The notes: generated by a model not told the origin, from the letters alone. A DNA stretch of 64,000 bases from Vagococcus luciliae (GCF_024637875.1 NZ_CP102451.1:308501-372500), one strand, 5' to 3'. Counted from the stretch's first letter, positions 9,355 to 19,327 are shown. Numbers and translations: made by a program.

Positions 9355-10103
9355 GGTGTATCCTCCTGTAACTCATCATCAAAGTCTATCAGTAGCACAG
9401 TAATATTATCTGTTCCGCCAGCTTCGTTTGCTTTCTCAACTAACTCATTGACTCGACTCTTCAGTGACTTGCCATTTGACATAATCAATTTAATATCTTC
9501 ATTAGAGAGCATATTAGTTAAACCATCTGAACATAATAAAATTATATCTTTTTCCTGACAATTGATCAGTGATATATCAACTTCAACTTCACCCGGTACG
9601 CCGATTGATCTTACTAAAATATTTTTTTTGGGATGATTTTGAGCCATTTCAACAGATATTTCACCTGTTTTAATCAGTTCATTAACCAGCGAATGATCTT
9701 CGGTCAATTGTTTAATTTCCTGATTCCGCACTATATAAGCTCGGCTATCACCTACATGTGCTAAAATTAATTCTTTTTCTAAAAGAACAGTCGATACAAT
9801 AGTCGTACCCATTCCAAACATTTCTGGATGGGAACTTCCTTTATCAAAAATTCGTGTATTTTCTTCTTGAATGTGAGAAACTAACCACTCACATACCTCG
9901 TCTTTTTGAGTTAACATGGTTTCTTCCCAAACTTCGCCTAATCCAGTAACGGCAAGATAACTTGCTGTATCTCCAGCTTGGTGTCCACCCATTCCATCTG
10001 CGACAATCGCTAATGTAATGTCTTTTTTATTTTGATAAACACCAACTGTATCTTGATTATTTTTTCTTTTACGTCCTACACTCGTTTGGAATTCAATTTG
10101 CAT
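9351..10103 (-). CDS. stp: PP2C-family Ser/Thr protein phosphatase (PrpC/Stp)
   Basis: A 250-residue Mn-dependent phosphatase that reverses PrkC phosphorylation. Metal-binding motifs are VADGMGGH (D36), AHVGDSRAY, LLCSDGLTNML and GGTDNITV, all intact. The ATG at 10101-10103 follows AAGGGAG. It is 17 bp downstream of rsmB and overlaps prkC by 4 bases. Confidence 0.95.
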   Translation of the reverse strand: MQIEFQTSVGRKRKNNQDTVGVYQNKKDITLAIVADGMGGHQAGDTASYLAVTGLGEVWEETMLTQKDEVCEWLVSHIQEENTRIFDKGSSHPEMFGMGTTIVSTVLLEKELILAHVGDSRAYIVRNQEIKQLTEDHSLVNELIKTGEISVEMAQNHPKKNILVRSIGVPGEVEVDISLINCQEKDIILLCSDGLTNMLSNEDIKLIMSNGKSLKSRVNELVEKANEAGGTDNITVLLIDFDDELQEDTP

Positions 10104-10120
10104 GCTTACACTCCCTTAAT

Positions 10121-11491
10121 CTATGCTTTTCTTCTGAAACAACTAATAAAAAATCCATCTGTGTGATAATGATGTGGGTACAACTGCAACTGTTTATCAT
10201 GATAACTCTTAGATAAATGAGTTGCTCCTAAAACATCTATTAATTCAAATTCAGGATGTTTGTTTAAAAATATCGCTACCACATCTTTATTTTCTTCATG
10301 AGTCAATGTACATGTACTATAGGTAATTATACCCCATTGTGCTACTTTTGACACAACACTTTCTAAAATTTCCAATTGAATCCGTTGTAAATTCATAAAA
10401 TCTTCGGGAGTTTTATGGTATTTAATGTCTGGTTTACGTCGTAATAATCCTAATCCAGAACAAGGTGCATCAATTAAGACTCGATCAAAATAATCATCTG
10501 GAAATTCATCGTTGACTTCTCTAGCATCCAATAATTTTGTTTCAACAACATTTTCTACATGTAATCTTTCAGCATTTGATTTGATTAATTTAATTTTATG
10601 TGGATGGATATCCAAAGACACCACTTTTCCACCATCTTTTTTGTTTAAAAACGTTGCGATATGGGTTGTTTTTCCTCCAGGAGCAGCACATGCATCTAAT
10701 ACCGTATCACCTACATGAATTTGCATGCTTGGCGCAACCAACATTGAACTTTCATCTTGAATCGTCATTCTTCCGTCTTTAAACAATGAGCTACTTGCTA
10801 AAAATCCTTTTTCAGCAACGACTCCATAAGGTGAAATCTGACTTTCTTCTACGTCTAATCCTTCTTCACGCAACACGTTAATGGCTTTATCTCTTGCAAT
10901 GACTCGCGTATCAATTCTAGCACTCACATGACTTGGCTGTAATAGTGATAAACCTAACTCTTTTGTTTCGTCAAATCCTATATCATCGACTAGACGTTTT
11001 GTTAACCATAACGGCATACTAATTTCAAGCGACAAGCGTTCTACTTCATCTTTTACTTCTTCTACTGATAGCACACCTTGACGTTGAATATTACGTAAAA
11101 CACCATTAACAAATTTTCCAATTCCAGGATTTCCTTTAGCTTTGGCAATGGTCACAGCATCATTAAAAATGCCATATTCTGGTACTTTATCTAAATAAAG
11201 CATTTGATACATGGATAAATATAATAATTCTTTCACCCACGTATCGACTTTTTTTGCTTTTTTGATAAAAGGAGCAAGGTAATACTCTAGTGTTAACTTG
11301 CGACTAATCGTGCCATAAACAATCTCTGTCATTAATCTTGCATCTTTATCTGATAATTGGTGGCGTTTAATCGCTTCATTAATTAAAACATTTGAATAGG
11401 CTTGATTATTCGCAATTTTCGTCAAAAGTTCAAGAGCTGTGTACCGAGCTGTTTGTTTAATATGTTTTGGTACTTGTTTTTGTTTACTCAA
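10121..11491 (-). CDS. rsmB: 16S rRNA (cytosine(967)-C5)-methyltransferase RsmB
   Basis: About 457 residues: a NusB-like N-terminal RNA-binding domain (to about 150) and a SAM-dependent methyltransferase domain. Visible motifs are VLDACAAPGGKTTHI (SAM), DAPCSGLG (first Cys) and TYSTCTL (catalytic Cys). The frame extends to an ATG at 11525-11527 but that start has no ribosome site. A TTG at 11489-11491 overlaps the fmt stop (TTGAGTAA) and follows GGGAGA, so I prefer it. The longer form would add 12 residues. Confidence 0.93.
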   Translation of the reverse strand: MSKQKQVPKHIKQTARYTALELLTKIANNQAYSNVLINEAIKRHQLSDKDARLMTEIVYGTISRKLTLEYYLAPFIKKAKKVDTWVKELLYLSMYQMLYLDKVPEYGIFNDAVTIAKAKGNPGIGKFVNGVLRNIQRQGVLSVEEVKDEVERLSLEISMPLWLTKRLVDDIGFDETKELGLSLLQPSHVSARIDTRVIARDKAINVLREEGLDVEESQISPYGVVAEKGFLASSSLFKDGRMTIQDESSMLVAPSMQIHVGDTVLDACAAPGGKTTHIATFLNKKDGGKVVSLDIHPHKIKLIKSNAERLHVENVVETKLLDAREVNDEFPDDYFDRVLIDAPCSGLGLLRRKPDIKYHKTPEDFMNLQRIQLEILESVVSKVAQWGIITYSTCTLTHEENKDVVAIFLNKHPEFELIDVLGATHLSKSYHDKQLQLYPHHYHTDGFFISCFRRKA

Positions 11492-12428
11492 GAATGTCTC
11501 CCACTTCCACTGTTTTTCCGACACCATTTAGAAAATCTGTCACACTTAATTGTCCTTTTCCAGCTGGTTGGATAGTATTTAACTGTAAAACACTCGACTT
11601 GCCACATGCCACTTGCAAGCTGTGTTTATCTTTAAGAATAATCGTTCCTGGTGATTTATCTGTTGTTTTTTCTGGCAATGGGGTCACATCCCACATTTTC
11701 CATCTCTTATCTTGATACATCGCGTAAGCTACTGGCCATGGACGCATCCCTCTAACTTGGCAATCAATTTGTCGCGCAGTTTTATTCCAATCGATTTTTT
11801 CTTCTTCTCGTGAAATATTTGGCGAAAAACTGACAAGATTCTCATCTTGTTTTTGAGGAATAATCTTTTCTTCTATCAATAATGGTAAAGTCTTTAATAA
11901 TAATTCTTTCCCTAATACGCTTAATTTTTCAAACATTGTTCCAACATCATCTGTATCTAATATAGGAATCGCTTCTTGAGCTAATATATCTCCTGCATCC
12001 ATTTTTTTTATCATTTCCATAATCGTGACACCTGTTTCTTTATCCCCATTAATAATAGAATAATGTACAGGAGCTCCACCACGGTATTTAGGTAGTAATG
12101 ACGCATGGACATTAACGGCACCAAGCTTTGGAGCTTTTAATAAGCGTTCAGGTAAAAATTGACCAAATGCTGCAGTTACAACCAAATCAGGATTTAACGC
12201 GATAACGTCTTCTAATTCTGCTGACTGACTGATTTTTTCTGGTTGAAAAATAGGTAAATTTAAATCAAGTGCTGCCTGTTTCACTGGAGGTGGGGTTAAC
12301 ACACGTTTTCGTCCCACTGGTCTATCTGGCTGTGTCACCACACCAATAACGTCATACCCTTCATCTACTAATCCTTGTAAAATTGGCACTGAAAAAGCCG
12401 GTGTTCCCATAAAAACAATTTTAGTCAT
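11484..12428 (-). CDS. fmt: methionyl-tRNA formyltransferase
   Basis: A 314-residue enzyme that formylates initiator Met-tRNA. The N-terminus KIVFMGTPAFSVPIL and the formyl-THF site HASLLPKYRGGAPVHYSI are diagnostic, followed by a C-terminal OB domain. A longer frame starts at 12452, but the ATG at 12426-12428 is 8 bases after GGAGGA and gives the standard MTKIVFMG start. It overlaps the end of def and works with it at the two ends of formyl-Met handling. Confidence 0.95.
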   Translation of the reverse strand: MTKIVFMGTPAFSVPILQGLVDEGYDVIGVVTQPDRPVGRKRVLTPPPVKQAALDLNLPIFQPEKISQSAELEDVIALNPDLVVTAAFGQFLPERLLKAPKLGAVNVHASLLPKYRGGAPVHYSIINGDKETGVTIMEMIKKMDAGDILAQEAIPILDTDDVGTMFEKLSVLGKELLLKTLPLLIEEKIIPQKQDENLVSFSPNISREEEKIDWNKTARQIDCQVRGMRPWPVAYAMYQDKRWKMWDVTPLPEKTTDKSPGTIILKDKHSLQVACGKSSVLQLNTIQPAGKGQLSVTDFLNGVGKTVEVGDILE

Positions 12429-12912
12429 AACCATGTTCCTCCATGTAATCAATTAATTCATCTGGTGATAATCTTTCAATTATTTTATCTGTAAACAGTT
12501 TACCATCCAAATGTTCTATCTCATGTTGCATGACACGAGATAAATAGCCTGATACTTCTGCTTCTACTTCATATCCTTCTCTATCTACAAATCGCACAAT
12601 AATGTCATCATATCTTTCGACTGTTCCATAAATGTCAGGAAAACTTAGACAACCTTCCACATCAACTGTCATACCTGATTTTTTTATAATTTTCGGGTTA
12701 ATCATCTCAAATAATCCTGACTCGTCATCGACATATACAATAGCCACTCGACAAGATTCACCTAATTGATTGGCTGCAAGTCCTATCCCATCTTTTTCTG
12801 TCATGATTTGATACATCTCATCAAGTAATTCAATTAATCCATCATCTATTTCTGTAACTTTTTTTGTTGGGGTGGTTAATACAATGTTAGGATATTTTAT
12901 TATTTCTCTCAT
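12421..12912 (-). CDS. def: peptide deformylase
   Basis: A 163-residue Fe/Zn hydrolase that removes the formyl group from nascent chains. All three motifs are present: GIGLAANQLG, EGCLS (metal Cys) and QHEIEHLDG (metal His residues and catalytic Glu). The length and EGCLS form fit type 1. The ATG at 12910-12912 has an AAAGGAG site; a GTG at 12934-12936 would add 8 residues but lacks one. It lies between priA and fmt as in Bacillus. Confidence 0.95.
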   Translation of the reverse strand: MREIIKYPNIVLTTPTKKVTEIDDGLIELLDEMYQIMTEKDGIGLAANQLGESCRVAIVYVDDESGLFEMINPKIIKKSGMTVDVEGCLSFPDIYGTVERYDDIIVRFVDREGYEVEAEVSGYLSRVMQHEIEHLDGKLFTDKIIERLSPDELIDYMEEHGYD

Positions 12913-12935
12913 GTCAAACTCCTTTGTTTTACGCA

Positions 12936-15350
12936 CTAAATAAAGTGCTGCGGTTCCATATCAATACTAACCCGTAAGCCACTACGAATATCTTTTTGAC
13001 TTTCTTGTAATATTTCTTGTAACACCTGATTTAAATTTTCTTCAAAACGGTATTTTACCACAGTTTGATAAAAATATCTGCGGTTCATACGTGCCATTGG
13101 CTTTGGTGTTGGGCCTAAAATAATCGCTTGCGGTGACAAAGCAGATTGTATTTTTTTTGCAATCTCATGCATTTTTTTTGCTGCTTGAATTTCTTTTTCA
13201 TGACTCACAATTAACTGAACTGTATAATAATATGGCGGATACTTTCCTTGTCTTCTCAAATTCATTTCATGCTGATAAAACGCTTCGTAATGCTGATTTT
13301 TCGCTAAAATAATCGCATAGTGTTCTGGATTGAACGTTTGAATCAGTACTTTTCCAAGTTTATCTCCTCGTCCTGCACGACCACTAACTTGTGTTAATAA
13401 TTGAAACGTCCGCTCACTTGAACGAAAATCAGGCAAATTCAATGCCGTATCTGCATTTAAAACGCCCACTAATGTGACGTTTGGAAAATCCAACCCTTTT
13501 GCAATCATTTGCGTTCCAAGTAAAATATCTGCTTCTTGTGCACCAAATTGTTGCAATAGTCGTTCATGACTCCCTTTTTTACGAGTTGTATCAACATCCA
13601 TTCGTAAAATTTTAGCTTCAGGGAGTAGCTGTTGTAATTCTTCTTCTACTTTTTGTGTGCCTGTTCCATAATAACGTATCTTTTTACTGTCACAAATTGG
13701 GCAACATTGAGGAATGCTTTCTTCATGCCCACAATAGTGACACTTCATAGATTTTGTATCCATATGCAGTGTTAACGAGATATCACAATTAGGACAAGGC
13801 AAGACATACCCACAGTCACGACACATCATAAATGAAGAATAACCTCTTCGATTAAGCATTAAAACTGATTGTTCTTTTTTCACTAGTCGATCTTTTAATT
13901 CGTTTATGAGAGGCATTGAAAAACTTCCTGTGACACCTTGTTTTAATTCTGCTCGCATATCAACAATTGAAACAGTTGGTAAAAGAGCATTATTAGAAGC
14001 CCGTTTTGTCAATGTTAATAATTGGTACACATTTTTCTGTGCTCTTGCTCGTGATTCTAAAGATGGCGTCGCGCTGCCAAGCAATACAGGACACTTGTGA
14101 TATTCACCTCGCCAAATCGCCAAATTTCTGGCATGATATCTTGGAGATTCATCTTGTTTATAACTTGTTTCATGTTCCTCATCAATAATAATTAACCCGA
14201 TATTTTCTAGTGGGGCAAAAACAGCTGACCTAGCCCCAACGACGACTTGTGCTTCTTTACGCTCAATTTTTCGCCACTCATCGTATTTTTCACCTTGAGA
14301 CAATCCACTATGTAACACTGCGACTTTATCTCCAAAGCGTCGTTTAAATCGTGTTACGGTTTGAGGAGTTAAGGAAATTTCTGGAACAAGCATAATAGCT
14401 GTTTTTCCTTCTTCTAATACATGGGAAATAGCCTGTAAATAAACTTCAGTTTTTCCACTACCCGTAATACCTTCTAATAAGAACACATCATTTTGATGAG
14501 CTGAAACAGATTGGCTGACAGCATCTAAAGCAACTTGTTGTTCTTCATTTAATACCAATGCTTCATCTTGTTGAAACAACCGATTTTTATATGGATCTCG
14601 GTAAACTTCTCGTTCTTCTTGTATTAACCAACCTAATTCCACTGCTTCTTTAATCACTTGTCTGGATAAGTCATAATATTCAACTAATTCTTTTACTGAG
14701 AATTCCCCTGTTTGTTCAGAAATAAAAAAATCTAATAGTTTGTGTTTTTGATGAGCATTTTTCCTAATGTGAGTTTGAATATCTTGTAGTGTTTCTTTGG
14801 GTAAGTTCGCTTGAACAACTTTCATCGTTTTAACTTTATTTTTTGTTGTCACTTCATAACGAATATCAACCATGCCCTCTTGCCTCAAACGATGTAGCTC
14901 CGACAAATAAGGGGTATCCTTTATTTCTTCCCAATCACGCTCTGCTAATCCTAGAAACACCTCTTCTTCAATATGAGGTGGGATATCTCCAACTGCTACT
15001 AACCATTTTTTGTAAGTTGAACGCATCACACTGGGTAACATCGTTTGAAGACATGTAATTTTAAATGAAAAAGTCGTCTTTGCCATTTCATCAGCTAAAA
15101 GCAACAACTCATCATTCACTACAGGATGTAAATCCAAAACAGCTTTTATTGGTTTTAAGTTATCTATCTCTTGTTCACTTTCTATATCAACAACAAAACC
15201 TTGTATTCGACGATTTCCATTACCAAATGGCACATCGACTCTCACACCTACTTCAATGGCTTCTTCCATATCGTTTGGAATTAAATAAGTAAAAGGCTGA
15301 TCTGTTTGCATCGTTGGAACATCAACTATCACATGTGCTATTTTTGGCAT
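12936..15350 (-). CDS. priA: primosomal protein N' (replication restart helicase PriA)
   Basis: An 804-residue PriA of usual length. The N-terminal fork-binding domain covers about 1-110. The helicase has GITGSGKTEVY (motif I) and IIDEEHE (motif II). A zinc-binding insertion with paired cysteines (CRDCGY, CPNC, CHYCG, CPICDS) lies between the helicase lobes, followed by GTQKVEEEL. The ATG is at 15348-15350. In Bacillus coaBC lies between rpoZ and priA; here that place holds only a terminator. Confidence 0.96.
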   Translation of the reverse strand: MPKIAHVIVDVPTMQTDQPFTYLIPNDMEEAIEVGVRVDVPFGNGNRRIQGFVVDIESEQEIDNLKPIKAVLDLHPVVNDELLLLADEMAKTTFSFKITCLQTMLPSVMRSTYKKWLVAVGDIPPHIEEEVFLGLAERDWEEIKDTPYLSELHRLRQEGMVDIRYEVTTKNKVKTMKVVQANLPKETLQDIQTHIRKNAHQKHKLLDFFISEQTGEFSVKELVEYYDLSRQVIKEAVELGWLIQEEREVYRDPYKNRLFQQDEALVLNEEQQVALDAVSQSVSAHQNDVFLLEGITGSGKTEVYLQAISHVLEEGKTAIMLVPEISLTPQTVTRFKRRFGDKVAVLHSGLSQGEKYDEWRKIERKEAQVVVGARSAVFAPLENIGLIIIDEEHETSYKQDESPRYHARNLAIWRGEYHKCPVLLGSATPSLESRARAQKNVYQLLTLTKRASNNALLPTVSIVDMRAELKQGVTGSFSMPLINELKDRLVKKEQSVLMLNRRGYSSFMMCRDCGYVLPCPNCDISLTLHMDTKSMKCHYCGHEESIPQCCPICDSKKIRYYGTGTQKVEEELQQLLPEAKILRMDVDTTRKKGSHERLLQQFGAQEADILLGTQMIAKGLDFPNVTLVGVLNADTALNLPDFRSSERTFQLLTQVSGRAGRGDKLGKVLIQTFNPEHYAIILAKNQHYEAFYQHEMNLRRQGKYPPYYYTVQLIVSHEKEIQAAKKMHEIAKKIQSALSPQAIILGPTPKPMARMNRRYFYQTVVKYRFEENLNQVLQEILQESQKDIRSGLRVSIDMEPQHFI

Positions 15351-15384
15351 TTCTTCACCTTCTTTTTTTACATTCTACTCGAAT

Positions 15385-15420
15385 AAAAAAACCCAAGAGG
15401 TCTATCTCTTAGGTTTTTTT
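15385..15420 (-). terminator. Rho-independent terminator between rpoZ and priA
   Basis: An inverted repeat with A/T-flanked arms (about 15385-15398 with 15406-15420, one mismatch) lies 3 bp after rpoZ. The tail on the minus strand is a T-run. It ends gmk-rpoZ, so priA probably begins a new transcript or depends on read-through. Confidence 0.8.
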
Positions 15421-15423
15421 GTG

Positions 15424-15732
15424 TTACATTTTTTTCTCAAATTGGATACGTGCTTCAAGTTCTTGATGTTCGCGTCGTTTTAATGCTTTTTTTTCTTCTT
15501 CTTGTCTACGAAGTAATTCTCTTTTTAATTCAGGGTTTGGATCAATAACCACGTCTCCAATAGCGATTTCTTCAAGGGAACGACCGACATTTTTGACAGA
15601 AACAAATTTATCTGGTTCAATCATTGGTTGAGCTCCTTCATCTAGCTCATGCGCTCGCTTACTTGCAAGGATAACCAATGAATATTTTGAATCGACTTGC
15701 TCTAATAATGAATCAATTGATGGATATAACAT
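15424..15732 (-). CDS. rpoZ: RNA polymerase omega subunit
   Basis: A 102-residue omega subunit that helps RNA polymerase assembly. It starts [20 protein letters not shown] and has the conserved ASKRAHEL helix, with a charged Glu/Arg-rich C-terminal helix. It follows gmk by 4 bp in the conserved gmk-rpoZ pair. Confidence 0.95.
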   Translation of the reverse strand: MLYPSIDSLLEQVDSKYSLVILASKRAHELDEGAQPMIEPDKFVSVKNVGRSLEEIAIGDVVIDPNPELKRELLRRQEEEKKALKRREHQELEARIQFEKKM

Positions 15733-15736
15733 AATT

Positions 15737-16351
15737 TTATAACTCCTTTAACATATTTTCATAGCGACCAATCACGTGATCTACACGGTAATGTTCGCTT
15801 TCGATAATTTTTTTAATCCGTTGTACTGCTAATTCAACCTCATCGTTGACTACCGCATAGTCATAATGACGCATCATTTCGATTTCTTCTTTTGCTTTTG
15901 ACATACGCTCTTCTATCACTGATAACGCATCTGTTCCACGATTAACGATTCGTGCTTTTAATTCACTAAAATCTGGAGGGGTTAAAAAAATAAAGACACC
16001 ATCTGGCATTTTTTCTTTGACTTTCATGGCTCCTTGCACTTCAATTTCTAAAAAGACATCTTTGCCTTCATCTAATGTCTGATTAACATAATCTAATGGC
16101 GTACCATAATAATTACCAACATACTCGGCATATTCTAACATTTTTCCTTCAGATATTAATTGTTCAAATTCTTCTTTTGATCGAAAGAAATAATCTACAC
16201 CTTCCACTTCACCTTGACGCATTTGGCGTGTTGTCATTGAAATAGAATACTCAAATTGATTGTCATCTTTTTCAAATAACGCCTTTCTAACTGTCCCTTT
16301 TCCAACACCGGATGGACCTGATAATACAATTAATAACCCTCGTTCTGACAT
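15737..16351 (-). CDS. gmk: guanylate kinase
   Basis: A 204-residue kinase converting GMP to GDP. The P-loop GPSGVGKGT is at residues 12-20. The GMP-binding region [18 protein letters not shown] and the catalytic Arg-rich lid are present. The ATG at 16349-16351 follows an AAAGGA site. It lies downstream of yicC with a 93-bp gap. Confidence 0.96.
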   Translation of the reverse strand: MSERGLLIVLSGPSGVGKGTVRKALFEKDDNQFEYSISMTTRQMRQGEVEGVDYFFRSKEEFEQLISEGKMLEYAEYVGNYYGTPLDYVNQTLDEGKDVFLEIEVQGAMKVKEKMPDGVFIFLTPPDFSELKARIVNRGTDALSVIEERMSKAKEEIEMMRHYDYAVVNDEVELAVQRIKKIIESEHYRVDHVIGRYENMLKEL

Positions 16352-16444
16352 CGTGTCGTCCTTTCACTTACAATTTTCTTAGTTTACCTTCTATAATGCA
16401 CCCTAGAGAATTTTTTTGCAAGTATCTATGAGAATTTTTATCAA

Positions 16445-17332
16445 TTATTCAATATTTTGAACTTGTTCTCTAATTTGTTCAATCAACGTTTTCAATTGAA
16501 TTACACTAGATTTAACATCTAAATTAGTTGACTTTGATCCAATTGTATTAACTTCTCGATTCATCTCTTGGATTAAAAAGTCCATTTCTTTACCAACGGG
16601 ACCATTCTTTTTAAGTAGTTGTGCCATAGAATTCAAATGCACATTCAATCGATCCAATTCTTCAGAAATATCACCCTTATCCACTAAAATAGCCACTTCA
16701 CTTAATAACCTAGACTCATCAATAAGAGTATCGGTCATCAAGTCCATCATTTTTTGTTTCAGTTTATCGTAATGTTCTTGTTTTATGGTTTCTGTTTTTC
16801 TTGATATCCTTGATATCTCTTGCTTAATCAAATCAATGTATTCATAAAAGAACGATTGAAGGCCCTCACCTTCAATTTGTCTACTTCTATTTAGTGCTTC
16901 TAGCGCTTGCTTAAATACGGCTAATAAATCTACCTCAATATCATTTATCACATCTTTTTTTTCTACTACCTCAACTAATGATGGATGTAATATTCCTCCT
17001 TCTAAAAATCGCTCAGCAGAAAATGGTTGCTTTTTATAACGATGAAATTCAGCATCACCTAAATCCTGAACTAATCTATCTAACACAGGCCAATTAATTA
17101 TTAGCTCCTTAGAAGATGCATTTTCTTTTGTCAGAGTAATAAAACTTTCCACACGGCCTCTAAATAATTGCTTTTTTATTAACTGCTTCATTTCTATCTC
17201 AAGATGATTATATTCTCTTGGTAAACGAACTTGTGTATCTAAAAAACGGTGGTTGACTGATTTTATCTCAACCACTATCTGATAATCTTCTCTTTGACAC
17301 TCTCCATGCCCATAGCCTGTCATACTCTTCAT
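16445..17332 (-). CDS. yicC: YicC/YloC-family endoribonuclease
   Basis: A 295-residue YicC-family protein. It starts MKSMTGYGHGECQREDYQIV and has the conserved EIKSVNHRFLD stretch and the C-terminal QEMNREVNTIGSKS block. In E. coli YicC is linked to small-RNA decay, and YicC-like proteins have RNase activity; the native targets here are unknown. It stands upstream of gmk-rpoZ, as in Bacillus (yloC). Confidence 0.92.
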   Translation of the reverse strand: MKSMTGYGHGECQREDYQIVVEIKSVNHRFLDTQVRLPREYNHLEIEMKQLIKKQLFRGRVESFITLTKENASSKELIINWPVLDRLVQDLGDAEFHRYKKQPFSAERFLEGGILHPSLVEVVEKKDVINDIEVDLLAVFKQALEALNRSRQIEGEGLQSFFYEYIDLIKQEISRISRKTETIKQEHYDKLKQKMMDLMTDTLIDESRLLSEVAILVDKGDISEELDRLNVHLNSMAQLLKKNGPVGKEMDFLIQEMNREVNTIGSKSTNLDVKSSVIQLKTLIEQIREQVQNIE

Positions 17333-17341
17333 ACTTTACCC

Positions 17342-17560
17342 CTACATGTTATTTAGAGTTTCTTTTAATACAGCAAACTCTTCGTTAGTTAACGTTATGC
17401 CTTTTCCCATTTTTTCATGATTGGGAGCCCAATCACGTAAATCAAATTTTGCTGGTCGATTATTCCAACTAATAAGATTTAATTCTTTCGTCCACCCTTT
17501 ATTATTTTCAGATAATACGGCAATTTCTTCCAAAATTTCATAAGAAAATTCTTGACTCAT
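17342..17560 (-). CDS. PC4-like single-strand nucleic-acid-binding protein (YdbC family)
   Basis: A 72-residue protein resembling Lactococcus YdbC, a bacterial relative of the eukaryotic coactivator PC4 that binds single-stranded DNA/RNA. Visible features are the KGWTKELNLISWN strand, the FDLRDWAPNHEKMGKG loop and a short C-terminal helix. An upstream extension to 17614 is unlikely: the ATG at 17558-17560 has a clean AAAGGAGAG site and overlaps the lipase stop by 4 bases (ATGA), so the two are coupled. The in vivo role is unknown. Confidence 0.8.
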   Translation of the reverse strand: MSQEFSYEILEEIAVLSENNKGWTKELNLISWNNRPAKFDLRDWAPNHEKMGKGITLTNEEFAVLKETLNNM

Positions 17561-19236
17561 ATTTTTCTCTCCTTTAAAAAATGAATAAATAACGCTTGTA
17601 AGACTGATTTCCAACTAATATCAAATAGCCTCCCAATTATTTCTACTCTTGTTTCAATCAAATGATAATTATATGTCAAAACAGTTTTTTCAGACAGAGG
17701 AACAGTTTGTTTCACGTAATCTGCTAACCATTCGCTAAGTGATAAAAGCATTTGATCGTTGACGTCATCATTTTTCTCATTAAATACTGTGATAATTTCA
17801 TCTGATAATTCATCTATAGTATATACTTTTGAAGGATCTACCGATAATATACGGGCAGTCTCTTCCAACAGATAAATGCTAAATAATTCTGGTTGAAAAT
17901 GATGTTGAACCATCCACCGAGGAGTTACTTTCTTACCTAACTGTTTAATGGCTTCTTGTGATTTAAGATACGTTAAAAAATGTTTAGTTAATTTCGCCGC
18001 TTCTTTTTTATAGTTATTTGGTTCTAAAGCATACCAATTTCCCTCATATCGGTGGAAAGATCTCATTGTATCCAAATAACCTAGTTGCATATTCCAAATA
18101 GCTCGTTCTTTATCAAATAATAACACCGTGCCTAATCCCCATTTACTATTAATCGTAATCTCGAAAATATCACGAGGGGTTTTTACAGGTTTAATAACAC
18201 CTGGCCCTTTCACATCGATTACAATTAATTCTTTTGCTCCATGATTAAGTAAGATATCTTTAGGTATATTATTACGATAACCACCATCTACATAATACTG
18301 TCCATTGATTTCACATGCCCTCATCGCAGGGTAAAATGACGATGTAGCTAATAGCCATTTACTTAATTCATCCTTTGGTACATCTTTTAATGACTTCACT
18401 GTTTCTTCCATTTTTGGTGCAAGAGTTGTCACAAAATAAAAATCAATTGCTTTTTTATCTGGAGCAAACATTTTTTCTTCATCAATCATCATTTCAATCA
18501 TATGATACAAAGGTGTACTATCAGCACCGTTTTCTTTTAGTGCGGATAAAGTAAGGTTTTTGACGCCTTGAATCAAGTTTTCTCTTGTTTTATTTTCTTT
18601 ATCATCCAGTGATAAGTTTAATATTTTATTTGTCGCAATATCACGCCACATATCTTCAGCGTCATTTAAATTACCTTGTACCATAAAAGCACCATTTAAC
18701 GCACCTACTGATGTTCCACTGACCATACTATAGGTGACACCTAGCTCTTTTAACGCACGCCATGCACCTATTTGATAGGATCCTCTAGCACCACCACCAC
18801 CCAAAACAATTCCAGTATGGTAGTTTACGTGATGATAATACCCTGGTTTGGGATGAGTTTTTCTAATAAAACCTAAATCTAACAATTTATTTTTAGCCAA
18901 TGAAACATCAGAAAAATCAGGTAAATACACTTCTGATAAAAGACGACTTTTGGCAATCTCATCAAACAACATCATACATTCACTAAATCCAAATAAATAG
19001 GACGTACTCACAATATTTGTTACACAAAAAACATTATCCTTAATTTCACCGTCACACACAGCCAATAATTGATTTCCTTTATACCATCCAACTACTAAAT
19101 GATCATCTCGCAATGAAAGACTATTTTTATAAAGTTCTTTTAATGCTTTTTTATGACTATTTTGAAATGGTAACCACTCTTTAGTTTGATAACGACTTAA
19201 TTTATATAAATCTGACGGAAGCCACTCTTTTAACAT
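17557..19236 (-). CDS. patatin-like phospholipase with N-terminal GNAT-like domain
   Basis: A 559-residue predicted lipid acyl hydrolase. The patatin core has the oxyanion loop GGGGARG (146-152), the nucleophile elbow GTSVG (Ser176) and the DGG catalytic Asp (Asp317). Before it, residues 1-135 read like a GNAT acetyltransferase fold: a VGWYKGNQLLAVCDGEI strand pair, a helix, and the closing KNKLLDLGFIRK signature. There is no obvious acetyl-CoA P-loop. The C-terminal 170 residues are helical and unassigned. No signal peptide or membrane helix is seen, so it is likely cytosolic. Substrate unknown. Confidence 0.85.
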   Translation of the reverse strand: MLKEWLPSDLYKLSRYQTKEWLPFQNSHKKALKELYKNSLSLRDDHLVVGWYKGNQLLAVCDGEIKDNVFCVTNIVSTSYLFGFSECMMLFDEIAKSRLLSEVYLPDFSDVSLAKNKLLDLGFIRKTHPKPGYYHHVNYHTGIVLGGGGARGSYQIGAWRALKELGVTYSMVSGTSVGALNGAFMVQGNLNDAEDMWRDIATNKILNLSLDDKENKTRENLIQGVKNLTLSALKENGADSTPLYHMIEMMIDEEKMFAPDKKAIDFYFVTTLAPKMEETVKSLKDVPKDELSKWLLATSSFYPAMRACEINGQYYVDGGYRNNIPKDILLNHGAKELIVIDVKGPGVIKPVKTPRDIFEITINSKWGLGTVLLFDKERAIWNMQLGYLDTMRSFHRYEGNWYALEPNNYKKEAAKLTKHFLTYLKSQEAIKQLGKKVTPRWMVQHHFQPELFSIYLLEETARILSVDPSKVYTIDELSDEIITVFNEKNDDVNDQMLLSLSEWLADYVKQTVPLSEKTVLTYNYHLIETRVEIIGRLFDISWKSVLQALFIHFLKERKI

Positions 19237-19298
19237 TCTTTCACCACCTTTTCACATTTTTTCACATATATTCCACTGTTTTCACTACTATTATTTGT

Positions 19299-19327
19299 TT
19301 GACTAACCTATCTCTGCTCCGTATAAT
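19299..19327 (+). promoter_or_regulatory. sigma-A promoter of the 127-residue gene
   Basis: TTGACT (19299-19304) and TATAAT (19322-19327) are separated by exactly 17 bases. This is one of the best promoters in the window. It would place the transcription start at about 19334, giving a leader of about 27 bases before the ATG. Confidence 0.85.
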
